The position numbers and the translations under genes are program-made. Shown here piece after piece: positions 1 through 6,226 of a DNA stretch of 6,375 bases (positions within the stretch are counted from its first letter, which is position 1; every line of letters begins with the position of its first letter). The stretch comes from Flavobacteriaceae bacterium (lineage in GTDB: Bacteria; Bacteroidota; Bacteroidia; Flavobacteriales; Flavobacteriaceae): the NCBI GenBank assembly GCA_013042825.1, contig JABDPL010000063.1, positions 1-6,375 of the forward strand, given 5' to 3'. The notes under the pieces were generated by a model. That model was not told the DNA's origin. It made no database searches and worked only from the letters and a program-made list of their open reading frames with translations.

Positions 1-1865
1 GGGCTGGTTTGTTGCAGCAGGAGATTAACCTGGAACTGATCACCCCCTCAGTAAGCGCTTTTCATTTGGATTCCCGTACACTAAAAATCGATGTTGATGT
101 TCTTGACAAGCAGCGGGCACCGCGATATTGCGGAGTCACGCTAACGGGTCTTTCAATTCAGGATTCCCCACTGTGGTTACAAAACCGGCTGAAGGCAATA
201 GGATTATCGCCCATCAATAATATTGTAGATGTTACAAACTACGTACTTCATGAACTCGGTCAGCCCTTGCATGCGTTCGACGCGGCAAAGATCTCCGGAA
301 ATAAAATAGAGGTTCGGACCCTGCCAAAAGGTACTAAATTCACAACTCTCGATGAAGTCGAACGTGTGCTGCATGAGGAAGATCTAATGATCTGTGATGC
401 TGAGAAACCGATGTGTATTGCAGGAGTTTTCGGTGGAATCAATTCCGGAGTAACTGAGGAAACAACCAGTATTTTCCTTGAGAGCGCATACTTCGATCCT
501 GTGAGTATTCGTAAAACGGCCAAGCGCCATGGTTTAAATACAGATGCGTCTTTCAGATTCGAACGTGGAATCGATCCCAATATTACCGAATATGCGCTCA
601 AGCGAGCGGTTTTGCTCATCCTTGAAGTCGCCGGCGGCGAGGTAAGCAGTGATGTTGTTGATGCTTACCCGAATAAGATCGAAGACTACCAGGTGGTCAT
701 GAGTTTTGAAAACGCCAAGCGACTTATAGGCGAAGAGATTCCAAGAGAGACCATAAAATCGATATTGACATCGCTGGAGATCAAGGTTAACAATGTGACA
801 GAAACAGGATTAGGACTAACCGTACCGGCTTACAGGAATGACGTACAGCGTGAAGCTGATATTATTGAAGAGATCTTGCGCGTTTATGGCTATAACAGGG
901 TTCCAACTGCCGAAAAGCTAAATGCCTCTGTTTCTTATTCTTCCCAATATGAAGACCACAGGCTGCAAAACGTAATCGGTGATATGCTGGTGGCCAAGGG
1001 ATGCTTTGAAATGATGACTAATTCGTTAACCACCGACAAATATGCCGAACTTACAGAGCAGATCAATGCTGAAGAAGTGGTTACCCTGCTCAACCCCTTG
1101 AGCCAGGATCTTGCAAGTTTAAGGCAAAGTATGCTCTTCAGTACCCTGGAGACTGTTTCTTATAATATAAACAGGCAGCAAGTCAATCTGAAATTGTTCG
1201 AATTCGGAAAAACCTATGGTTTAAAGGAAGCTGAGTTCCGTGAAGACAAACATCTTGCGCTTGTCATTACTGGAGAAAAAAACCCAGAAAGCTGGACTCT
1301 TGAATCACAAAGAAGCGATTTCTTTGAATTGAAGGGTTTGGTTCAGGCTGTAATAAAACGACTGGGTATTCATTACCAGGATATATCTTCCGTAGAGAAT
1401 GATTATTTCTCAGAGGGCTTGACTATCAAAGTAAAAGGTAAATCACTGGTTGATTTTGGTCCTGTAAAGCAATCTGTTTTAAAATCTTTTGGAATTGAAC
1501 AGCCGGTGCTCTTCGCCGATTTCAATTGGGATATGGCACTGGAATTGGCACCCTTATCAACCCTGTCTTACGAGGATATCCCAAAATATCCCGAAGTGAG
1601 GCGTGATTTCGCTCTCCTTCTCGATGAGCATGTGTCCTTTGACACTATCAATACGATCGCCAGAAAGACCGAACGAAAATTGCTTAAATCAGTCAATCTT
1701 TTCGATGTTTATCAAGGCGGTAAACTTCCAAAGGGAAAGAAAAGTTATGCGGTTAGTTTTATTCTCCAGGACAAGAAAAAAACCCTTACCGATAAACAAA
1801 TCGATAAGATAATGGCCCGTTTACAAGCCAATTTTGAAAAGGAAGTTGGTGCTGAACTTCGATAA
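1..1865 (+). CDS. pheT: Phenylalanyl-tRNA synthetase beta subunit, 5'-truncated by window edge
   Basis: Beta chain of the cytoplasmic alpha2beta2 phenylalanyl-tRNA synthetase, which charges tRNA-Phe and hydrolyses mischarged Tyr-tRNA. The reading frame is open to the left edge (first whole codon at base 3), so the TTG at 9 is not the real start. About 620 residues are visible against roughly 800 for bacterial PheT. The missing part is the N-terminus, which in the family carries the EMAP-II-like tRNA-binding domain. Counting from base 9, the B3/B4 editing module spans about 34-215 (NNIVDVTNYVLHELGQPLHAFD, GVFGGINSGV, SFRFERGIDPN). The B5 domain spans about 228-298 (VPAYRNDVQREADIIEEILRVYGYNRVP). 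A synthetase core-like region covers about 300-515, and the FDX-ACB anticodon-binding domain covers about 524-618 (YPEVRRDFALLLD near its start). The C-terminus is complete, ending in TAA at 1863-1865, with no frameshift. No convincing terminator follows, so some read-through into the next gene is possible. Confidence 0.97.
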   Translation, partial: AGLLQQEINLELITPSVSAFHLDSRTLKIDVDVLDKQRAPRYCGVTLTGLSIQDSPLWLQNRLKAIGLSPINNIVDVTNYVLHELGQPLHAFDAAKISGNKIEVRTLPKGTKFTTLDEVERVLHEEDLMICDAEKPMCIAGVFGGINSGVTEETTSIFLESAYFDPVSIRKTAKRHGLNTDASFRFERGIDPNITEYALKRAVLLILEVAGGEVSSDVVDAYPNKIEDYQVVMSFENAKRLIGEEIPRETIKSILTSLEIKVNNVTETGLGLTVPAYRNDVQREADIIEEILRVYGYNRVPTAEKLNASVSYSSQYEDHRLQNVIGDMLVAKGCFEMMTNSLTTDKYAELTEQINAEEVVTLLNPLSQDLASLRQSMLFSTLETVSYNINRQQVNLKLFEFGKTYGLKEAEFREDKHLALVITGEKNPESWTLESQRSDFFELKGLVQAVIKRLGIHYQDISSVENDYFSEGLTIKVKGKSLVDFGPVKQSVLKSFGIEQPVLFADFNWDMALELAPLSTLSYEDIPKYPEVRRDFALLLDEHVSFDTINTIARKTERKLLKSVNLFDVYQGGKLPKGKKSYAVSFILQDKKKTLTDKQIDKIMARLQANFEKEVGAELR

Positions 1866-1883
1866 AACGGTGAAAATATTTCT

Positions 1884-1915
1884 TTTGTAATAACCAAATC
1901 TATGCTCTAAATTTG
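1884..1915 (+). promoter_or_regulatory. Bacteroidota-type promoter for the two-TM membrane protein gene
   Basis: A -33 box TTTG (1884-1887) and a -7 box TAAATTTG (1908-1915, full match to TAnnTTTG) are separated by 20 bases. This fits the promoter pattern described for the primary sigma factor of Bacteroides and Flavobacterium. It lies between the pheT stop and the next start codon. The predicted transcript start is near 1920, giving a leader of about 20 bases. The gene at 1941 therefore probably has its own transcription start rather than depending on pheT. Confidence 0.68.
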
Positions 1916-1940
1916 CTAAAAAATTGCAGAAAAAGAAATT

Positions 1941-2657
1941 ATGATTAACCGAATTGATGCCTCTAAGGAACTACGGGCAAAACAATCCAAGTTAAATAAG
2001 GGAATCGATATTATTGCTCAGGTAAAGGCTATCCTTGAAGAGGACGCCAGAACTGAAGAGCGCATTATCTCAACCCTGAACGCCAGAGATGATAATCAGA
2101 ACAATGATTTCGATATCGATCTCCTGAGTGCAGACCGTATTTATCATCTGGAATCTATAAAGCATATCTGTATTGAATATCGCTTGCGTTTCCTTGATAG
2201 CCGCTATTTCAAGAATGTTATTCCCAGAGAGGCGCTGAGCGAGATCAAGAACCTGGAAAAAGAGCATAATACCGAACTCAAAGGCTTTAAGATCGTTGCG
2301 CCATCGAAATTATTCAAACTTCAGAACGCCGATGATCCCATTCTTTTTGCTCCTATTGGAAACGGCTATTATTACATGATACACAAATGGGGGAACGACC
2401 TGCATCCTTTAAGAAAATGGATGATGAAGCCTTTTAAGAATATCGTGAATATGCTGATCACTATTTTCCTCGTAAGCATTCTCTGTACCGATATCATCGT
2501 AGAGAGTCGCTATGGTTCAAAACTTTCAGGAAGTGAAATGATGATCATATTCCTGTTTGTATTCAAGTCGTTTGTGGCGATTGTCCTGTATTATGGGTTC
2601 GCTCTTGGGAAGAATTTCAGCAATATGGTTTGGAACAGCAAGTATTTCAACGGTTAG
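1941..2657 (+). CDS. Uncharacterised protein with two C-terminal membrane segments
   Basis: I do not recognise this 238-residue family and assign no function. There is no signal peptide. The N-terminal 165 residues are charged and mostly predicted helical, with a likely coiled-coil-prone start (about 5-48) followed by an acidic Asp/Asn-rich stretch (50-61). A segment at about 115-150 looks like a small folded domain (KGFKIVAPSKLF, then DDPILFAPIGNGYYYMIHKWGNDL). Two hydrophobic segments at about 167-187 and 200-222 look like a transmembrane hairpin. Basic residues just before the first (HPLRKWMMKPFK) suggest by the positive-inside rule that the large N-terminal part and the short C-terminal tail are cytoplasmic. 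The start is the first ATG after a well-placed promoter; there is no Shine-Dalgarno sequence. The gene overlaps the opposing decarboxylase by 11 bases at the 3' ends. Confidence 0.85.
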   Translation: MINRIDASKELRAKQSKLNKGIDIIAQVKAILEEDARTEERIISTLNARDDNQNNDFDIDLLSADRIYHLESIKHICIEYRLRFLDSRYFKNVIPREALSEIKNLEKEHNTELKGFKIVAPSKLFKLQNADDPILFAPIGNGYYYMIHKWGNDLHPLRKWMMKPFKNIVNMLITIFLVSILCTDIIVESRYGSKLSGSEMMIIFLFVFKSFVAIVLYYGFALGKNFSNMVWNSKYFNG

Positions 2658-4083
2658 CACCCAGTTGATCGAGTGCTCGATCAATCATTTTCAAAGCTTT
2701 ATCGATGGTCTCCAGCTTGGTCCTGAAGGATAACAATGCCATACGGATAACAAATTTGTCGTTTAACACCGTAGAGCTAAGAAAGACTTCGCCATCCTGA
2801 TGGAGGATATTCAAAAGTGCCTTGTTAAACTCGTTTTCGTCCTCAGCTGGATACCAGAAATAGCTTACCGAAAGGTCTGGCTCAGGCCCGAGTTTGAATC
2901 CCATTTCCTTTAGCCCGCGTCGAAAATAATGCGTAAGCAGTATCTTTTCTTCCAAACAGGCCTTGAAGGGTTCAATACCATGCAGTTGCAACGGAAGCCA
3001 TAATCTTAAACTCCGGAAGTGCTTGGTCAATTCCGGAGAAAGGTCGGCCGGATGTGCGGCTGAAGCTTCGGCCACAGCATCCTGCATGTAATTTGCACGG
3101 TACACGTGTGAATGATATACGGCTTCTTTGTCCTTAACCAGAACCGCTCCTAATCCATAAGGCAGGAATAATCCTTTATGCGGATCAATAACGATGGAAT
3201 CAGCCCTTTCGATACCCTTGAATTTATGCTTGACCTGATCAACCAGGATAAAGAATCCGCCATAGGCGGCATCAACATGATACCACAGGCCATGGCGATC
3301 TGCTATGTCCCCAATGTCAATAAGCGGATCAATTGCGCCCGTATCTGTTGTTCCTGCCGAAGCTATGATAAGATATGGGTTGAGCCCCTTAGCTTTATCC
3401 GTTCTAATTTTATTTTCCAGGTCCTCAGAATCGATTCTTGATTTATCATCTAGTTCAACATAGTGAATTTGAACATCTTCAAGTCCGATTATCCTTAAAG
3501 CCTTCTGAATACAATGATGCACTTGCGGACTGAGATATATCACGCTTGATTTAACACGTTCATTCTTGATCTCATACTTATCCCTTGCGGCTGTGAGCGC
3601 GATAAGATTAGCAATGGATCCTCCTGAGGCCAGATTTCCCACGGCGGTTTTTGGAAATCCGAATAAGGATTTCATCCAGTCCAGCAATTCATGTTCAATG
3701 GCAACTCCTGCCGGACAAGAAAAGTTGATCCCCACATATTCGTTGGTGAGATCGACCAGATAGTCAGCCAATGCTGATGTGTAAATTCCTCCTCCCGGTA
3801 TGTACCCCAGATGACCGCCACTGGCCGGTTTGATCCCCTTGGCCACGACCTCGCGGTCATAGAGTTCGAGCAGAGCTTCAAAGGACTGTTTTTTCTCAGA
3901 TAAACCCATTACACCGGGCTTAGGTTGATCGGCAGTATAGGCTTTCATGTCCGGTAATGCCTCGATGAATCTGGTGGTAAATTCACCCAATTGGCTGAGA
4001 TAGTCCTCGCGTTCAGCTTCCGTTGGTTCTAAGGAGGCCGACTTTTCATGTAATTGATTGATCTTATCTATTAAATCGCTCAC
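2647..4083 (-). CDS. PLP-dependent group II amino-acid decarboxylase (AADC-like)
   Basis: A 478-residue fold-type I PLP enzyme of the aromatic-amino-acid/glutamate decarboxylase family, expected to be cytosolic and to convert an amino acid to an amine plus CO2. Visible landmarks are the substrate-loop-like SGGHLGYIPGG (88-98) and ASGGSIANLIAL (152-163), which contacts PLP phosphate. His189 (PQVHH) should stack on the cofactor ring, Thr246 lies in AGTTDTGAID, and Asp271 (HVDAAYGG) should pair with the pyridine nitrogen. Lys303 in DPHKGLF is the Schiff-base lysine, and FRSLRLWLPLQLHG (356-369) is typical of the family. Tyr332 (ANYMQD) sits where AADC enzymes carry the mobile-loop catalytic tyrosine, favouring decarboxylation over oxidation (inference). 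The substrate cannot be named. The start is GTG: an in-frame stop lies upstream with no ATG between, and the next Met is residue 46. It ends in TGA, overlapping the converging gene. No transporter or pathway partner is adjacent. Confidence 0.9.
   Translation of the reverse strand: MSDLIDKINQLHEKSASLEPTEAEREDYLSQLGEFTTRFIEALPDMKAYTADQPKPGVMGLSEKKQSFEALLELYDREVVAKGIKPASGGHLGYIPGGGIYTSALADYLVDLTNEYVGINFSCPAGVAIEHELLDWMKSLFGFPKTAVGNLASGGSIANLIALTAARDKYEIKNERVKSSVIYLSPQVHHCIQKALRIIGLEDVQIHYVELDDKSRIDSEDLENKIRTDKAKGLNPYLIIASAGTTDTGAIDPLIDIGDIADRHGLWYHVDAAYGGFFILVDQVKHKFKGIERADSIVIDPHKGLFLPYGLGAVLVKDKEAVYHSHVYRANYMQDAVAEASAAHPADLSPELTKHFRSLRLWLPLQLHGIEPFKACLEEKILLTHYFRRGLKEMGFKLGPEPDLSVSYFWYPAEDENEFNKALLNILHQDGEVFLSSTVLNDKFVIRMALLSFRTKLETIDKALKMIDRALDQLGANR
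2665..2692 (+). terminator. Probable hairpin terminator of the 1941-2657 gene, inside the opposing gene
   Basis: A near-perfect palindrome TTGATCGAGTGCTCGATCAA (2665-2684) begins 8 bases after the TAG of the two-TM protein gene. As plus-strand RNA it folds into an 8-bp stem with a GTGC loop, followed by a weak U-rich tail (TCATTTTC, 2685-2692). It falls inside the last codons of the decarboxylase on the other strand (residues about 467-473, IDRALDQ). It therefore cannot serve as that gene's own terminator without cutting off its stop codon. The short U tract lowers confidence in intrinsic termination. Confidence 0.5.
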
Positions 4084-4107
4084 ATTTAAATGTTTAAGAA
4101 ATGAGTT

Positions 4108-4138
4108 TAAAATTAGACTAATTTTCAGTATTTAGAAA
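4108..4138 (-). promoter_or_regulatory. Weak candidate promoter for the decarboxylase gene
   Basis: On the minus strand, TAATTTTA (4108-4115) matches TAnnTTTG except at the last base. It is preceded after 19 bases by TTTC (about 4135-4138), a one-mismatch -33 box. The -7 box lies about 25 bases upstream of the GTG start. Spacing is right but both boxes are imperfect in AT-rich DNA, so this is only a candidate. Confidence 0.25.
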
Positions 4139-4156
4139 CGGGATAGCAGTTAAATA

Positions 4157-4180
4157 TTTGGCATTTTTTTTGTACCTTAT
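4157..4180 (+). promoter_or_regulatory. Candidate sigma-54-like (-24/-12) promoter for the DUF2007 gene
   Basis: TTGGCA (4158-4163) is followed by a T run and TTGTA (4170-4174). The GG (4160-4161) and the GT (4172-4173) are separated by exactly 10 bases, as in the RpoN consensus TTGGCACG-N4-TTGCA; the main deviation is GT for GC at -12. The predicted start near 4184 gives a leader of about 20 bases. A competing reading uses TTTG (4157-4160) as a -33 box with a poor -7 box TATCACTG (4181-4188) after 20 bases. The two overlap and cannot be separated by eye. Confidence 0.35.
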
Positions 4181-4203
4181 TATCACTGAAAAACACCTCA
4201 ATT

Positions 4204-4449
4204 ATGGAAAGCCACTACAAAAAAATATACTCTGGAAATTTCATCATAATTCAACTGTTATCCGCCCGTTTGGAAGAGGCGGGTATCAACCCCATAGTTA
4301 AAGATGAGAGCCATCTGGGCCTGTCTGCTGTGGGTGTATCAGACTATCAGGGAGAGATTGACCTGTATGTAAACGAAAATGAAATGGATAAAGCCGGTCA
4401 GGTTATCGAGGACACCCTGTCCAGAATGAAATCTGAAAATAAAGATTAA
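4204..4449 (+). CDS. DUF2007-type small protein (putative signal-transducing protein)
   Basis: An 81-residue soluble protein resembling the DUF2007 family, a small PII-like fold of unknown biochemical role. The typical pattern is visible: an initial beta strand (YKKIYSGNFI, 5-14), a helix that ends in a conserved block (QLLSARLEEAGINPIVKDE, 17-35), a glycine-containing middle, a second strand (GEIDLYVNENEMDKA, about 50-64), and a C-terminal helix. The family name says 'signal transducing', but that is a database label, not a shown activity; I assign no reaction. The length is normal for a stand-alone family member. The ATG at 4204 is the first start after the promoter candidate, with no Shine-Dalgarno sequence. 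The TAA (4447-4449) directly abuts the stop codon of the ABC-F gene on the other strand. It is divergent from the decarboxylase. Confidence 0.85.
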   Translation: MESHYKKIYSGNFIIIQLLSARLEEAGINPIVKDESHLGLSAVGVSDYQGEIDLYVNENEMDKAGQVIEDTLSRMKSENKD

Positions 4450-6078
4450 CTATACAGTAGTGACAGCATACATCCGGTCACGTAACTCCCGTATTTTCGT
4501 GTCTTCCATATAATCATCGAAACTCATCAATCGATCGATAACCCCGTTCGGAGTTAATTCGATAATCCTGGTTCCTACAGTTTGCGCGAATTCATGATCG
4601 TGCGTGGTAAGAATGACCGTGCCCTTGAATTTCTTCAGCGAATTATTAAATGCCGTAATACTTTCAAGATCCAGGTGGTTGGTCGGTTCGTCCAACATGA
4701 TCACGTTGGCCCTGAGCATCATCATTCGGGAAATCATGCAACGCACCTTCTCGCCACCTGATAGGACATTTGATTTTTTCAAAGCCTCTTCTCCACTAAA
4801 GATCATTTTCCCCAGGAACCCTCTTATATGCACTTCTTCCCGCTCTTCCTCTGTTTTTGCCCATTGTCTGAGCCAATCGACCAAGGTCAAGTCGTTTTGG
4901 AAGAACTCGCTGTTATCGAGTGGTAAGTAGGACTGATTGGTGGTTACACCCCATCGAAAACTTCCGCTGTCAGGCTTAGCCTTACCATTAACAATTTCAT
5001 AAAATGCAGTAGTGGCGCGTGAATCTTTTGAGAACAACACCACCTTGTCTCCTTTAGCTAAATTGATATCTATATTACTAAAGAGCACATCGCCGTCGCG
5101 CGATGCCGAAAGGTTTTCCACATGTAGAATCTGATCTCCGGCTTCTCTTTCCCGTTCAAAAATAATGGCGGGGTATCGCCTGCTTGAGGGCCTGATCTGG
5201 GAGATATTCAGTTTGTCGATCATCTTCTTCCTGCTTGTGGCTTGTTTTGATTTGGCCACATTTGCAGAGAATCTTCGGATAAATTCTTCCAGTTCCTTTT
5301 TCTTCTCTTCAGCCTTGCGGTTTTGTTGAGCCCTCTGCCGAGCTGCAAGCTGGGACGACTCATACCAGAAACTGTAGTTTCCGGAGTAATGGTTGATTTT
5401 TCCAAAGTCTATATCAGAGACATGGGTACACACGGCATCAAGAAAGTGTCGGTCGTGAGATACCACGATCACACAATTCTCATAATTCGCCAGGAAATTC
5501 TCCAACCATGTTATGGTGTCGTAATCCAGATCGTTGGTAGGCTCATCCATGATCAGCACATCAGGATTCCCAAAGAGCGCCTGAGCCAGCAATACCCTCA
5601 CTTTTTGCTTCCCGTCGAGATCGCTCATCTGGGTGTAATGAAGCTCCTCTTTTATTCCGAGATTAGACAGTAGCGAAGCGGCGTCACTTTCAGCATTCCA
5701 GCCATCCATCTCTTCAAACGTCACCTGCAATTCACCTATCTTATCCGCATTCTCATCCGAATAATCGGCATACAGGGCATCGATTTCGGTTTTGATCTCA
5801 TAGAGAGGCCTATTTCCCATAAGCACAGTCTCTAGAACAGTATGATCATCATAGAGGTTGTGTTCCTGCTCGAAAACAGACATTCTTTTGCCGGGTTCCA
5901 GATGAACATTACCAGAGGTAGGCTCCTGTTTACGGGACAAAATCCTAAGGAAAGTTGACTTCCCGGCTCCATTCGCGCCGATGATTCCATAACAATTACC
6001 CTGGGTAAAAGTTACATTTACCTCATCAAAAAGTACGCGTTTTCCGAATTGTACTGAAAGGTTAGAGACTGATAACAT
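4450..6078 (-). CDS. ABC-F family ATPase, YbiT-like
   Basis: A 542-residue cytosolic twin-ATPase protein without membrane segments. ABC-F proteins bind the ribosomal E site and affect translation. Overall similarity is closest to E. coli YbiT (about 530 residues), for example FGKRVLF, GIIGANGAGKST, SANVAKSKQATSRKKMIDK and VIDRLMSFDDYM. Domain 1: Walker A GANGAGKST (34-42), signature position degenerate MSDLDGKQK (151-159), Walker B VLIMDEP (174-180), switch His208. A charged linker (about 240-305) corresponds to the P-site tRNA-interaction motif. Domain 2: Walker A position degenerate FSKDSRATT (349-357), intact signature LSGGEK (439-444), Walker B VIMLDEP (459-465), His493. One composite ATP site is therefore intact and the other decayed. 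There is no long C-terminal extension. The start ATG is 22 bases from a consensus -7 box. A housekeeping role is more likely than antibiotic resistance, but this is inference. Confidence 0.95.
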   Translation of the reverse strand: MLSVSNLSVQFGKRVLFDEVNVTFTQGNCYGIIGANGAGKSTFLRILSRKQEPTSGNVHLEPGKRMSVFEQEHNLYDDHTVLETVLMGNRPLYEIKTEIDALYADYSDENADKIGELQVTFEEMDGWNAESDAASLLSNLGIKEELHYTQMSDLDGKQKVRVLLAQALFGNPDVLIMDEPTNDLDYDTITWLENFLANYENCVIVVSHDRHFLDAVCTHVSDIDFGKINHYSGNYSFWYESSQLAARQRAQQNRKAEEKKKELEEFIRRFSANVAKSKQATSRKKMIDKLNISQIRPSSRRYPAIIFEREREAGDQILHVENLSASRDGDVLFSNIDINLAKGDKVVLFSKDSRATTAFYEIVNGKAKPDSGSFRWGVTTNQSYLPLDNSEFFQNDLTLVDWLRQWAKTEEEREEVHIRGFLGKMIFSGEEALKKSNVLSGGEKVRCMISRMMMLRANVIMLDEPTNHLDLESITAFNNSLKKFKGTVILTTHDHEFAQTVGTRIIELTPNGVIDRLMSFDDYMEDTKIRELRDRMYAVTTV

Positions 6079-6099
6079 GAACTACTCTTTAATTTGCCG

Positions 6100-6130
6100 C
6101 AAAAGTAGAAAATTCAAGGGATACGGCAAA
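6100..6130 (-). promoter_or_regulatory. Consensus Bacteroidota promoter of the ABC-F gene
   Basis: On the minus strand, TTTG (6127-6130) is followed after exactly 19 bases by TACTTTTG (6100-6107). Both match the -33/-7 consensus of the Bacteroidota primary sigma factor without mismatch. Transcription should start near 6094, giving a leader of about 16 bases before the ATG at 6078. This is the best promoter in the window and suggests constitutive expression. Confidence 0.75.
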
Positions 6131-6150
6131 CATATTATGAGCTTATAACT

Positions 6151-6196
6151 TTAACAACGCCTTAACAATGGGGATTCCCTACATCGTCTATTTTTG
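6151..6196 (+). promoter_or_regulatory. Promoter of the lipoprotein gene with tandem TTAACAA repeats
   Basis: The -7 box TATTTTTG (6189-6196) fully matches TAnnTTTG, but no TTTG or TTG lies 19-20 bases upstream of it. Instead there are two direct repeats TTAACAA (6151-6157 and 6162-6168), 11 bases apart, ending 20 bases before the -7 box. A missing -33 box with helically phased repeats just upstream is the usual layout of an activator-dependent promoter. The regulator cannot be named. The predicted leader is about 40 bases. Confidence 0.45.
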
Positions 6197-6204
6197 TAAG
6201 ACTA

Positions 6205-6226
6205 TTAAACCAGCCTGCCGGTTTAG
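6205..6226 (+). other. Short leader hairpin upstream of the lipoprotein start
   Basis: TAAACC (6206-6211) pairs with GGTTTA (6220-6225), and a T-G wobble extends the base of the stem. The loop is 8 bases. It lies between the predicted transcript start and the ATG at 6241, followed by AGGGGA (6225-6230). It may tune mRNA stability or translation, or be chance. There is no U tract, so it is not an intrinsic terminator. Confidence 0.25.

Noticed and set aside
9..11. TTG at the left edge as the start codon of pheT
   Set aside because: The frame is open to the window edge, and about 190 N-terminal residues expected for PheT are missing. It is a truncated gene, not an alternative start.
260..619. 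119-codon open frame on the minus strand inside pheT
   Set aside because: Antisense to highly conserved editing-domain sequence, with no promoter and a composition typical of a shadow frame.
1895..1915. CAAAT...ATTTG inverted repeat over the promoter of the two-TM protein gene as an operator
   Set aside because: Only 5 bp, and one arm is the -7 box itself, so the symmetry is explained by the promoter consensus plus chance.
4082..4093. 12-base palindrome ACATTTAAATGT overlapping the decarboxylase GTG start, as an operator
   Set aside because: A 12-base perfect palindrome is expected about once by chance in a window of this size, more so in AT-rich DNA, and nothing else supports it.
4460..4481. 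GTGAC...GTCAC inverted repeat near the convergent stop codons as a terminator
   Set aside because: Only 5 bp of stem with a 12-base loop and no U tract; likely chance.
5323..5673. 116-codon open frame on the plus strand inside the ABC-F gene
   Set aside because: Shadow of conserved ATPase coding sequence. No start signals and no recognisable domain.
4450..6078. ABC-F gene as a decaying pseudogene because two nucleotide-binding motifs are lost
   Set aside because: The frame is intact over 542 codons, length is normal, the other motifs are preserved, and the promoter is full consensus. The losses affect one composite site only.
4450..6078. ABC-F gene as an antibiotic-resistance (ribosome protection) determinant
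   Set aside because: Overall similarity is to the housekeeping YbiT type. I see no long linker typical of resistance proteins and no mobile context.
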